Assembly: GCA_031292215.1 (NCBI GenBank) | Contig: JARLHO010000102.1 | Location: forward strand, 1 to 64,000 | From: Syntrophobacteraceae bacterium | GTDB taxonomy: Bacteria > Desulfobacterota > Syntrophobacteria > Syntrophobacterales > Syntrophobacteraceae | Reading direction: 5' to 3' | Length of the DNA: 64,000 nt | Shown here: positions 43,978-51,914 of the stretch, piece by piece | Numbering within the stretch: the first letter of the stretch is position 1 | Layout of the letters: each line of letters starts with the position of its first letter | The notes under the pieces: model-generated | The model's database searches: none | The model's input: the letters and a program-made list of their open reading frames with translations, nothing else | Told to the model about the DNA's origin: nothing | Program-made: the position numbers and the translations under genes

Positions 43978-45918
43978 TTAGCCGATTGACTTTAGAACCA
44001 ACTCATTTAAATCCATGACTCTCATATCGCCTTCCAATCCGCAGGTTTTAAGGGAATCTTCCAGCATGATCAGGCACAGGGGGCATGCCGTGACCAGGAT
44101 GTCCGCCCCCGTCTCGCGCGCCTGCTTTATCCTGATCTCACTCATTCGCGCTTCGCCGCGAAGCTCGGGCCCCTGCCACATTCTTCCGCCCCCGCCCCCG
44201 CAGCAGAGGCTGTCGGGGCCGTGAAGGCGCATTTCGGTAAATCTTATGCCGGGGATAGAACGGATGACTTCTCTGGGTTCGTCGAAGATGTGGTTGTGTC
44301 TTCCGAGATAGCAGGGGTCATGATAGGTGACAGTGGAGTTCACCGGAATTTTCAACTTTAGCTTTCCATTGTCGAGAAGCTCCTTCAAAACCACCGAGTA
44401 GTGGCGCACTCTGAAAAGGCCCCCGGGATATTTGTTTGCAAACGTGTGGTAGCAGTGCGGGGAGGAGGTCACGATTTCCTTTACTTCATACTTTTCAAGG
44501 AGCGCCGAGCAGTTCTCGACTTTTTCCTGAAAAAGCCCCAACTCCCCCACCACCCTCGCAATGTCCCCGCAGCACGGTTCTTTGTCGCCCAGCGTGCCAA
44601 AGCTTGCTTGCGCATGTTTGAGGACGGCTGAAAAGGACCTGGCTATGGCCTGGGTTCTGGGGTCTATGGCCGTAGTGCATCCCACGAAGTAGCAAAGCCG
44701 ATCCTCGTTTGCGCCGGGCTTGAGTACGGGGATTTCCAGGTCCTTTGCCCAGAGGGTTCGTTCCCTTTTGTTCGCCACCCATGGGTTTTCATAGTTAAAA
44801 AGCTTTTCCAGGGTCTGGTTCATGAGGTCCGGGACTCCTGTGCCCTGTTCGACCAGTTGGGCCCGCTTCCTGCCTATTGCCCGGAAGGGAGAGGCATGAA
44901 CAGGGCAGACTTCCATACATGCCCCGCAGGTGGTGCAATACCAGGAGGTCCCGTCGGCGGGAGCCGGGACCGTATAGAGCTTGCGCAGGTCCGCGGCCGG
45001 TGAATGCTCCTGCCATAATGAATGCCGCGCCGCCTGGATAAAACCGCGGGGCAAAAGAGGCTCGCCGGCGCCCGCCGATGGGCATGCCTGCACACACCGT
45101 CCGCACCTCATGCAGGCATCGAGGGATGCCGCCTCGGCCAGGTCCCACTGGACGCCCGCCTCCATCAACGACAATTCACCTTCAACCTCTTTCGGGGGGC
45201 AATAGTGCAGGTAGGAGGCGGCAGGAGCGCCAACGAGATGGAATAATTTGGTGTATGGAATGGTGGCGATGAACAGCAGGCTCAACAGGGCATGGCCCCA
45301 CCAGATGGCGGGATATATCGAACCGGCAGTCGCCTGGGGTATAAAATGGGCGATCAGCCACCCTACAAGGGACCACTCGCCCCACGTCGGCCTTTGTGCC
45401 GCCAGCCTCACCGCTTCGAGAAAAAACCCCGAACACGCCAAAACCAGCAGCCACAGGGGAACAACTGCATCCTCCAACGTCCGTTCGAGCCTTGGCACGC
45501 GCTGAATGTACCTGCGGACCAGCGCCCAGATGATCCCGGCCAAAAGAAAAAGGCCGCCGACTTCCATTGCTATTTCGAAAAGCAAATAGCTCGCGCCGGT
45601 CAGAAAGGGATATATATGATCGTGGACCGCCAGCAATGAGGTGCCGACAAGCAGTATTACAAACCCCCAAAATATCAATAAATGTGCGATACCGGCTGCA
45701 AGATTGCCTCTTAGTATGCGTTGGCCCGTAACTATTTCCACGAGCGTTCGGCCAACCGCCCTTTTTGAATATAACTTCCTTCCTTTTTGGGCGCTATTTC
45801 GCCATACTTTTGAATGGAGAACGACTCCGGCCAGGAAGGCCCGCGTGGCGAAAACCGCCAGCAGGTAGAGCAGCCAGGCATTGTCGATTTGCCAAAACAT
45901 CGTGCGACTGGGCGTCAT
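43978..45918 (-). CDS. Membrane FeS/cytochrome b oxidoreductase, ETF:menaquinone (EMO/DUF224) type
   Basis: 646 aa. N-terminal 240 residues form about six membrane spans with His residues, like the gamma subunit of nitrate reductase (diheme cytochrome b). Two 4Fe-4S motifs follow (CMRCGRCVQACP near residue 269; CTTCGACMEVCP) and then two CCG domains as in HdrD (CYFVGC..PCCGD; DPCYLGRHN..LCCGGGGG). I start it at ATG 45918 behind GGGAGG; the frame extends to 46107 without a ribosome site. First gene of an operon with etfA, etfB and a flavoprotein. This architecture is known to pass electrons from ETF to menaquinone in syntrophic bacteria. Confidence 0.9.
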   Translation of the reverse strand: MTPSRTMFWQIDNAWLLYLLAVFATRAFLAGVVLHSKVWRNSAQKGRKLYSKRAVGRTLVEIVTGQRILRGNLAAGIAHLLIFWGFVILLVGTSLLAVHDHIYPFLTGASYLLFEIAMEVGGLFLLAGIIWALVRRYIQRVPRLERTLEDAVVPLWLLVLACSGFFLEAVRLAAQRPTWGEWSLVGWLIAHFIPQATAGSIYPAIWWGHALLSLLFIATIPYTKLFHLVGAPAASYLHYCPPKEVEGELSLMEAGVQWDLAEAASLDACMRCGRCVQACPSAGAGEPLLPRGFIQAARHSLWQEHSPAADLRKLYTVPAPADGTSWYCTTCGACMEVCPVHASPFRAIGRKRAQLVEQGTGVPDLMNQTLEKLFNYENPWVANKRERTLWAKDLEIPVLKPGANEDRLCYFVGCTTAIDPRTQAIARSFSAVLKHAQASFGTLGDKEPCCGDIARVVGELGLFQEKVENCSALLEKYEVKEIVTSSPHCYHTFANKYPGGLFRVRHYSVVLKELLDNGKLKLKIPVNSTVTYHDPCYLGRHNHIFDEPREVIRSIPGIRFTEMRLHGPDSLCCGGGGGRMWQGPELRGEARMSEIRIKQARETGADILVTACPLCLIMLEDSLKTCGLEGDMRVMDLNELVLKSIG

Positions 45919-46162
45919 AAGAACCTCCCGTGGGTATGTGCTCACCGAGCACTTTCTTATTCCTGTCCGCAATTTCATTGGTATCACCTTAACTTGCAGA
46001 CGATTGACAAACCAAATCAAATAAACTAAAAACTTATTAAGGAAAACTAAATACCCGTTCTCCCGCTGAACCCATCGGCTGGAGTAACTTGTAAGAGGGC
46101 TTCGCAAGGCTGTTTGGCGCCTGTAAAGTATTCATGGCTTGATATGACAATGGTGGAATTCG
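45919..46162. promoter_or_regulatory. Divergent promoter region between EMO operon and LysR gene
   Basis: 244-bp region with an AT-rich core around 46005-46050. A small hairpin GTGCTC-acc-GAGCAC lies at 45938-45952 in the 5' leader of the EMO operon. The neighbouring LysR protein probably binds here. Confidence 0.4.
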
Positions 46163-47071
46163 ATGGTCCTTAATGTGAACCAGTTGAGATCATTTTACGC
46201 CGCCGCAAAAAATGGCAGCATAACGAAAGCAGCCGCGGAACTGATGGTCACCCCGGCGGCCGTTACGCTGCAGGTAAAGCAACTCGAGGAAAACATCGGG
46301 TTGAAACTCCTCTATCGGTCAGGCAATTCGATGCTCCTTACGGAGTCCGGCTTGGAGGTTTTCGGCAGAATCCGAACGTTTTTCGATGAAATACAAAATC
46401 TTGAAGTATTTATTGCGGACATAAGCAAGGGGAAATCGGGAGAGCTCAAGATAGGATGTTCGGAGACGGCGGCCATATACGTCATGCCCGGGCTGATTTC
46501 CTCCTTTCAACTCGCATATCCCGGCATCAAGATCGTTATCGGCCGAGGCACCACGGACGAGATGCTAAACAGCCTCGTGAACCGGCAAATCGAGCTTGTG
46601 GTCGCCCATTACAGACCGGAAGACAAAAGATTCAAAATGCGGTTCATGGGGAGCAAAATCATTACACTGATTGCGGCCAAAAACAGCACATACCTGCCGC
46701 AAGAGGCCGTTGGCATCAATTCCCTCAAGGAGGTCCCTTTTATAGCCCCGGCCAAGGGTTCGGCTATTCGCCATATTATGAGCAATTACCTGAAACAGTT
46801 TAAGGTCTTCCCCAAAATCGTCATGGAAACCTCCAGCATTGCTCTAACTAAAACGCTCGTGCAGCAGGACAAGGGGTTTAGCTTTGTTTGCCGGGAAGGC
46901 ATAAATGAGGAGATATCCAAAGGCCAGCTCAAAGAGGTTCAAGTGCTGGAAGGGTTGCCCGCTATCGAGTACGGTGTGGGGTACCTCAACCGCAATGATT
47001 TATCGGAGGCGGCATTGGCTTTTATAAAAATCATGGAACAGTCCAAACATGAGCAGGGGGCTCGCGGATAA
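46163..47071 (+). CDS. LysR-family transcriptional regulator
   Basis: 302 aa: the N-terminal winged helix (NQLRSFYAAAKNGSITKAAAELMVTPAAVTLQVKQLEE, residues about 4-41) and a type-2 periplasmic-binding fold from about residue 90 (GELKIGCSETAAIYVMPGLI). Divergent from the EMO-ETF-flavoprotein operon, so it probably regulates that operon. It is only distantly similar to the other LysR protein at 21569-22492. Confidence 0.92.
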   Translation: MVLNVNQLRSFYAAAKNGSITKAAAELMVTPAAVTLQVKQLEENIGLKLLYRSGNSMLLTESGLEVFGRIRTFFDEIQNLEVFIADISKGKSGELKIGCSETAAIYVMPGLISSFQLAYPGIKIVIGRGTTDEMLNSLVNRQIELVVAHYRPEDKRFKMRFMGSKIITLIAAKNSTYLPQEAVGINSLKEVPFIAPAKGSAIRHIMSNYLKQFKVFPKIVMETSSIALTKTLVQQDKGFSFVCREGINEEISKGQLKEVQVLEGLPAIEYGVGYLNRNDLSEAALAFIKIMEQSKHEQGARG

Positions 47072-47099
47072 GGGGCTCCCGGGGCACGCCGCCGCCGTT

Positions 47100-47204
47100 A
47101 CGCGTCTCCACCGCGATTCGCAACCCCTGGGGATCGACCGGGCAAGGGAGCGCATCGTATCGGAAACCCTGCAGCCCCCGGGCATCGCCAAAGGCGTCGG
47201 GTAA
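47100..47204 (+). pseudogene. Isolated C-terminal fragment of an Sfum_1244-like gene
   Basis: A 34-codon frame ends IDRARERIVSETLQPPGIAK.. and a TAA at 47202-47204. It matches the tail of the intact protein at 17658-18773 (ARERILSEILQPLGIAK) at both DNA and protein level. Nothing upstream resembles the rest of that gene, so this is a fragment left by duplication and deletion or by exchange. Confidence 0.6.
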
Positions 47205-47251
47205 GGCCCTGATCCGGACCGGGTTTTGCCACCAGCGCGAAAGGCTTTTGC

Positions 47252-47334
47252 ACCACGAAGAAAGGAAGAGCACGAAGGCGGAGACGGCAGGGACGTACCG
47301 GGTCCATCTTCTTCGTGATCATGGCCTTCGTGGT
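47252..47334. repeat. Degenerate inverted repeat with ACCACGAAG ends
   Basis: ACCACGAAG at 47252-47260 and its complement CTTCGTGGT at 47326-47334 bound a segment with further CACGAAG copies. Same family as the 33-bp repeat at 31796-31901. It lies between convergent genes and could act as a terminator hairpin. Confidence 0.5.
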
Positions 47335-47356
47335 AAAAACATTACGCGGTCCGGCC

Positions 47357-48565
47357 TCATTTGCTTATCGGATCGGCTACCCTGCCCATGAAAAGGATGA
47401 GGGAGCTCCGGTTGTCCCGTATCAGGAAAAAAAACGGGTGGTCGCACCGGAATACGGGATGGCTGCGAGCGGCCGTGGCTCTCATCTCGCCTGCTGTTGC
47501 CGCTGCGGCTTCAGTTCCTTCCTCGTCTACCTTTACGAACACCTTGTGTTTGATCCGTCCTATCCAAAGGCGGCCTTCGGGGGGGCCAATGGCCGAGAAA
47601 TCGGCGCCTTTTGTGAAAGCCTTCTTCATGCCCAGCCTCATTAGAGAAGGCTTGAGATCGTAGCTCGCCTCCATCGTAAACTTGGGCACGTACAGCTCTA
47701 CATTCCGTGTCGGCTGGTTATCGAGCGCATCTATCCATTCGCCAAGTTTTGCCCCGGTCAACCGCTTTTCGAGTCCGGAGAGGCCATCGATTGTCCGGGG
47801 AAGCAAAATGACCAGGGAAAGATCGTCGCCCCGGTACGGGATGGAAACGGCCTGGAAATCTTTTTCGTAGAGCAATTTGTAGTCTCCGCGCCGATGCATC
47901 AGGGGGGCCGTAACCTTTTGGGTCGAAGAGAGGTTGAAAGGGGCATCAAGGGTAGCGCTTTTTGAAAATTGATCCTTCCAAAAGCCCTTGAAGTAAACCG
48001 CGTTGACAATGACACAAACCGAGTTGGGGGCAAGCCGGTCGATAATCTTACCGATCTTTCCTTCCGTTTTTCGGCTTACCCAGGCGTTGATCTGTTGGAC
48101 TCCGCCGGAGAAAAGCTCCGCATCATAGTCGTCTTGCAAGCCGGCCTCGAATTGCTTGTTAACACCGCCCCCGGTTAGAAAGAGCCCGTTTGCGACTTTG
48201 AGCTTCAGGCCGTCCTTTCGGGCGAGGCTCAAAAGATCGGCATTTGTCTTTTTGAAATCCTTGCCAAGCCGCGCCTGGTCGACCGGGAAATGAAGGGCGC
48301 GAGCGATTTGCCTGGCCGTATCCCCTCGCGCGCCGGCGTAGGCCATGGCAAGAGCGCTCGAAATGGAGTAGGGGGAAAGGAAAAGATTGCCCGTTCGGGA
48401 GGAGAGTTCACCATAGATTTGGGCGGCAAAGGAGTTGTTGGCTGTCGAAAGGCCAGGAGGCGGCTGGGTCGAAACGGAAGAAGAGGGCTCCCCCGCCGAT
48501 GCGAACCGTGCCGCACAGAGGGCGGCAAACGAGATAATCACCAGCATTGTACAGAGTGGCTTCAT
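47357..48565 (-). CDS. Secreted serpin (serine protease inhibitor)
   Basis: 402 aa with a signal peptide (residues 1 to about 24, ending RFASA). The serpin core is clear: NLFLSPYSISSALAMAYAGARG, VNAVYFKGFWKDQF, VSIPYRGDDLSLVILLP, and the C-terminal HPFFFLIRDNRSSLILFMGRVADP. The hinge of the reactive loop, EEGTEAAAAT from residue 348, fits inhibitory serpins with small P15-P9 residues. Counting 17 residues from the hinge Glu puts P1 near Thr364, with Arg362 and Arg367 close by. Exported to the periplasm or beyond; target protease unknown. Two arms of an inverted repeat begin just upstream of its start. Confidence 0.92.
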   Translation of the reverse strand: MKPLCTMLVIISFAALCAARFASAGEPSSSVSTQPPPGLSTANNSFAAQIYGELSSRTGNLFLSPYSISSALAMAYAGARGDTARQIARALHFPVDQARLGKDFKKTNADLLSLARKDGLKLKVANGLFLTGGGVNKQFEAGLQDDYDAELFSGGVQQINAWVSRKTEGKIGKIIDRLAPNSVCVIVNAVYFKGFWKDQFSKSATLDAPFNLSSTQKVTAPLMHRRGDYKLLYEKDFQAVSIPYRGDDLSLVILLPRTIDGLSGLEKRLTGAKLGEWIDALDNQPTRNVELYVPKFTMEASYDLKPSLMRLGMKKAFTKGADFSAIGPPEGRLWIGRIKHKVFVKVDEEGTEAAAATAGEMRATAARSHPVFRCDHPFFFLIRDNRSSLILFMGRVADPISK

Positions 48566-48585
48566 GTTTTTTTGCCTCCTTTGGC

Positions 48586-49040
48586 TCAGTCCTTGCGATT
48601 ACCCGCGCATACGCCCACTTACCCCTTACCGGAGACGCGCATAGAGGGGCAAGGCTCGATCGCCCCCCTTTTTTTTGCAAAGGGGGGCTGGGGGGATTTC
48701 AAGTCTTTTCGTACAGCACGGAGTAAACTCCGTCCCTGTTCTTAAGGATATCGAGGTCGAAAAACCTGAGTACTGAATAACCCAAAATCTTTTACTCTGC
48801 CGATGGAAAACCCGATCATCGGGTTTTTTCACCTAGCTAAATCGTCGCTCGTTTTTGACCGGATCCTTGCCCTCCCGAACTGAAGTGTATTGGACAGTTG
48901 TTTCGTTGTTTCCGGCGCCGGCAGAGTAAATCCCCCCAACCCCCCCTCAAAAAAGGGGGGCGATCGAGCCAAGCCCATCCGTGCGCATTAATTGCAAAAG
49001 GAGGTATGTTGGCGCATGTACGGGTAATTGCCGGGGCTCA
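48586..49040. repeat. Nested inverted-repeat element between serpin and TPP enzyme genes
   Basis: Two imperfect arms of about 110 bp in opposite orientation (about 48586-48698 and 48929-49040). Shared parts include GATTACCCG, GCGCC and the exact GGCTCGATCGCCCCCC block, each followed by its own G/C-run hairpin and GGGGGGATTT. Inside is a second perfect 12-bp inverted repeat, 48791-48802 / 48919-48930. No ORF is convincing within. The right arm stops at the stop codon of the TPP gene. G/C-run hairpins of this kind are common interspersed repeats; here two copies face each other. Confidence 0.7.
48807..48829 (+). terminator. Terminator-like hairpin AAAACCCGAT..ATCGGGTTTTTT
   Basis: A tight palindrome with a T6 run on the plus strand, inside the nested repeat region. 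No forward gene ends directly before it, so it may be part of the repeat element. Confidence 0.45.
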
Positions 49041-50762
49041 GTCGGAGGGGGCTTTAAGAACCATGTTCAAAACGGCCTGGCGCCCCTCGACCCTTACCGC
49101 GTGCAACCCCCTTTTTAGCGCCGGCAGCACCTCGGAGGGATTTTCCACCCGCTCGCCGTGGCCCCCGGAGGCGGTAACGATCTTTTCGTAGTCCGGAGAA
49201 GGGGATAGGTCGGTTAAGGGAAAGCTGTTTGTCCTTTTTGCCCAGCCCTCGGGATAGATGGCCGCGGTTGCGCGGCGCACCGCGTTCCAGCAGCTATTGT
49301 TGAAGATGACGGTAAGGGTGGGAAGACCCAGCGCGCGGGAGACAAAATGAAAGGGAGTGGGGTTTCCAAACATATAGCTGCCGTCCCCAACGACGGTTAC
49401 TACCGTTTTGTGCGGCCAGGCGAGCTTTATGCCCAGTGAGGCCCCCAGTCCCCAGCCAAGGCCTCCGGCGGTGGTTCCGCCAAAATAGGCGTTGGGTGAG
49501 GCAATCTCGACCTGGTTTAGCAGAAGGTCGTATTCATTTACGAAAACGGTTTCCTCGTCGTTTATCTCCTGTATGCAGTGCGAGACCCAGGCGGGGTCAA
49601 GAGGAGAGCTCTCGCGCGCTTTTTCCATCTCCTTTCGGGATGCGGCCCTGTTGGCATCGTGGAGGGCCTTGACGCGCGCAAACCTTTCCGCGATTTTTTC
49701 TTTCCCGTTTTCTCGGCGGTCGCAGAGGGCCTCGCCCAGAAGGCGGAGCGCCGTGGCGGGATCGGCGCGGAGCGCCAAGTCGCATGGAAAGCTGCGCATC
49801 GGATACCTGGAGTAGATCGGGTCGATCCCCACGTGGATAACCTTGCAGTCCTCCGCGGGCCCTTTGACCTTGGGATACCAGGGCACATCGCTTTCCACGA
49901 CCAAAATGAGGTCGGCATCCTCGAGCAGGGGGGCGGGCGAAAATCCCGCGTGCATGGGGCTCGTTGTGGGAAAACTGAGCGTGCGCTGATTGAAGGTAAC
50001 TACGGGAATAGCGAAGTCTTCGGCAAGGCGGGTGAGGGCTACGACCGCTCCCGGGCAGCTTCCGGCGCTGGAAGTGATTATCAAAGGAGAGTTTGATGCG
50101 GCAACCATCCGGGCGGCGGCTTCGATGTCTTGCGGGTCGGGATGGAGGCGCCCTCCCGTATGTCTTGCGGGCAAGGCCGACACGGTGAATTCATCGTGGG
50201 CTTCGGCGAGCGTTTCCCGTGGAAGCGTCAGGTAGACCGGCCCTTTGGGTTCGCTCATGGCGATCTCCAGCGCCCGGTCCACAACGGATTCCAACTGTGT
50301 GAAATTTCGCAACTCATAGTCCCATTTCACATACTCTCGAATCATGCCCGCCTGGTCGAAGGACTCCTGGGCCCAGTGGATGCAAAGATCTCGGCCCCCG
50401 TGGAGTCCGCTTTCCGTAATCGGAGTGCGCCCGGCGGTCAAAAGTATCGGAATGCGGTCGCGCGCCGCGTTGATGATCCCGTTTAGCGCGTTGGCGGTCC
50501 CAACGGTCACGTGGACCATTACCGCCTGAGGTTTCCCGGTGGCAAGATAGTATCCGTGCGCCATGGCGACCGCCACGTTTTCGTGGGGGACGGCGATAGG
50601 CTTCAAGGTGGTCGGGCCCCGGGCGGCAAAGCAGGCGAAAGCATCTATTAGCGGAGCAAAATCGGTTCCGGCGTTTGCGAAAAGATACTCAACGCCCCGT
50701 TCGCTTAAAAGTTGCAGGTATGCCTGGGCGGTAGTCTCGATTGGTAAAGTCTTACGTTCCAT
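49038..50762 (-). CDS. Thiamine-pyrophosphate-dependent enzyme, acetolactate-synthase-like
   Basis: 574 aa with the three-domain POX/AHAS layout. The catalytic Glu lies in PHENVAVAMAHGYYLATG (about residue 61). The central Rossmann domain includes PLIITSSAGSCPGAV and DADLILVVESDVPWYP. The TPP/Mg motif is GDGSYMFGNP...NN at the C-terminal end (about residues 455-485). The product is not canonical acetolactate synthase: the FAD-binding arginine-rich blocks are weak, and no small subunit is present. Related enzymes decarboxylate or ligate 2-oxo acids or handle oxalyl-CoA-type substrates. Monocistronic; substrate unknown. Confidence 0.85.
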   Translation of the reverse strand: MERKTLPIETTAQAYLQLLSERGVEYLFANAGTDFAPLIDAFACFAARGPTTLKPIAVPHENVAVAMAHGYYLATGKPQAVMVHVTVGTANALNGIINAARDRIPILLTAGRTPITESGLHGGRDLCIHWAQESFDQAGMIREYVKWDYELRNFTQLESVVDRALEIAMSEPKGPVYLTLPRETLAEAHDEFTVSALPARHTGGRLHPDPQDIEAAARMVAASNSPLIITSSAGSCPGAVVALTRLAEDFAIPVVTFNQRTLSFPTTSPMHAGFSPAPLLEDADLILVVESDVPWYPKVKGPAEDCKVIHVGIDPIYSRYPMRSFPCDLALRADPATALRLLGEALCDRRENGKEKIAERFARVKALHDANRAASRKEMEKARESSPLDPAWVSHCIQEINDEETVFVNEYDLLLNQVEIASPNAYFGGTTAGGLGWGLGASLGIKLAWPHKTVVTVVGDGSYMFGNPTPFHFVSRALGLPTLTVIFNNSCWNAVRRATAAIYPEGWAKRTNSFPLTDLSPSPDYEKIVTASGGHGERVENPSEVLPALKRGLHAVRVEGRQAVLNMVLKAPSD

Positions 50763-50893
50763 CGCAGTGTCCTTGGTTTGGGTCCAAGAAACTCAATAGC
50801 AAACTAAGGACAAGGTTTAAAGCTGTAAATCGGTGAATGGGGGAATGGGGGAATGGGGGAATGGCCTGGCGGTCGGTTCCAAATGGCGCTCAC

Positions 50894-51741
50894 GGGTGTA
50901 ATTCGAACTGATACGCTAAGCGGCTTCCTCGCCGCACTGACGCCAGTAGTTGCCCCAGTCGGAGTTCGCCCTTGTGGTTCGCAGGGCTAACATATTGTCA
51001 GCGTTTTCCTTTAGCCACCAGGCTCCCGAGATTTTTAGCCTTTGCTGAATCGCATGACGATTTCCGCTCTCAATTTCACCGGAACCTATCGGTAGGTCGG
51101 CCTCTATAGCGCCCCGATAGTCAATCTGAGTGAGGCGATTTGTGAGATAGCGATAACATTTCCTGACCGGAGCCTTATCGTCGGCTCTTGTATCAGGCTC
51201 CAGACGAGGCTGCAGAGCCTCCAAGACCTGTGAGACATTGTTGGTCTTCAGGTTCTGCTTTTGTTCCTGCAAGCCGGCTTGCCTTCTTTTCCTGCGCGCA
51301 TGGTTGCGCTGCCTCACCGAGATATTCGCACACGCGATAGAAGTCGACGAGGAAACTGGCCTGAGTCCCGAATACACGGCTTGCCTGGTCAGGAATCCAG
51401 GTTGCCCCGTCCCCCGGACAATGAATTTCACATCCCGGATTCAGTCCGGCCCGGATCGCACAATCCAGCCATCGATTTCCGGTTTGTTCCAGCCCCTCCT
51501 ACGCTCCGCGCTACGGGGGACCGTTATGCCCTTCGAGTTTTTCGCAAGCTCCGGGGGACCTCCCTTTCCTTAGAGAGCCAGAGCGTTGCGCCACTTTCCG
51601 GTTTTTGCGTCTGTCGCCACACCTTTGCTCCTGGCCATGAAGAAGTTCGCAAATTAGGCCGAGAATGTCCGGCTAATTGTTTTGACGCGCAAAATAATTC
51701 CGCCAGCGGCAAAAAACCGCGTATCAGTTTGAATTACACCC
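50894..51741 (-). mobile_element. Decayed ISKra4-like insertion sequence with ITRs and 9-bp target duplication
   Basis: Terminal inverted repeats of 23 bp at 50894-50916 and 51719-51741 differ at one position (GGGTGTAATTC(g/a)AACTG.. read inward). The 9-bp sequence GGCGCTCAC flanks both ends exactly (50885-50893 and 51742-51750), a textbook target-site duplication. At 848 bp the element is shorter than a full ISKra4-type IS, and its transposase is broken, so it is an internally deleted, non-autonomous copy. Confidence 0.85.
50916..51530 (-). pseudogene. Frameshifted ISKra4-like transposase remnant
   Basis: The downstream part, in one frame, gives the typical C-terminus: QKQNLKTNNVSQVLEALQPRLEPD, CYRYLTNRL, DLPIGSGEIESGNRHAIQQRLK and AWWLKENADNMLALR. 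The upstream part lies in another frame, giving DCAIRAGLNPGCEIHCPGDGATWIP..FLVDFYRVCEYLGEAA. The two frames switch around 51240-51300, so the gene is interrupted. The N-terminal third is missing. Its TAG stop overlaps the left inverted repeat. Not functional. Confidence 0.8.
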
Positions 51742-51914
51742 GGCGCTCACTATTCACTGTTCACTGTCCACCTCGCGTGCTATAGTCCGAGGACCACTGA
51801 TAAACCTTTTTACCCGTAAAACCGCCGGCATCGATTTTTTCGAAAAACGGTCAACATCACGGATTTTCGATACCGGCATTTGAGTTTCGACTGTTTGGAA
51901 AGGTTCAGGTTTCG

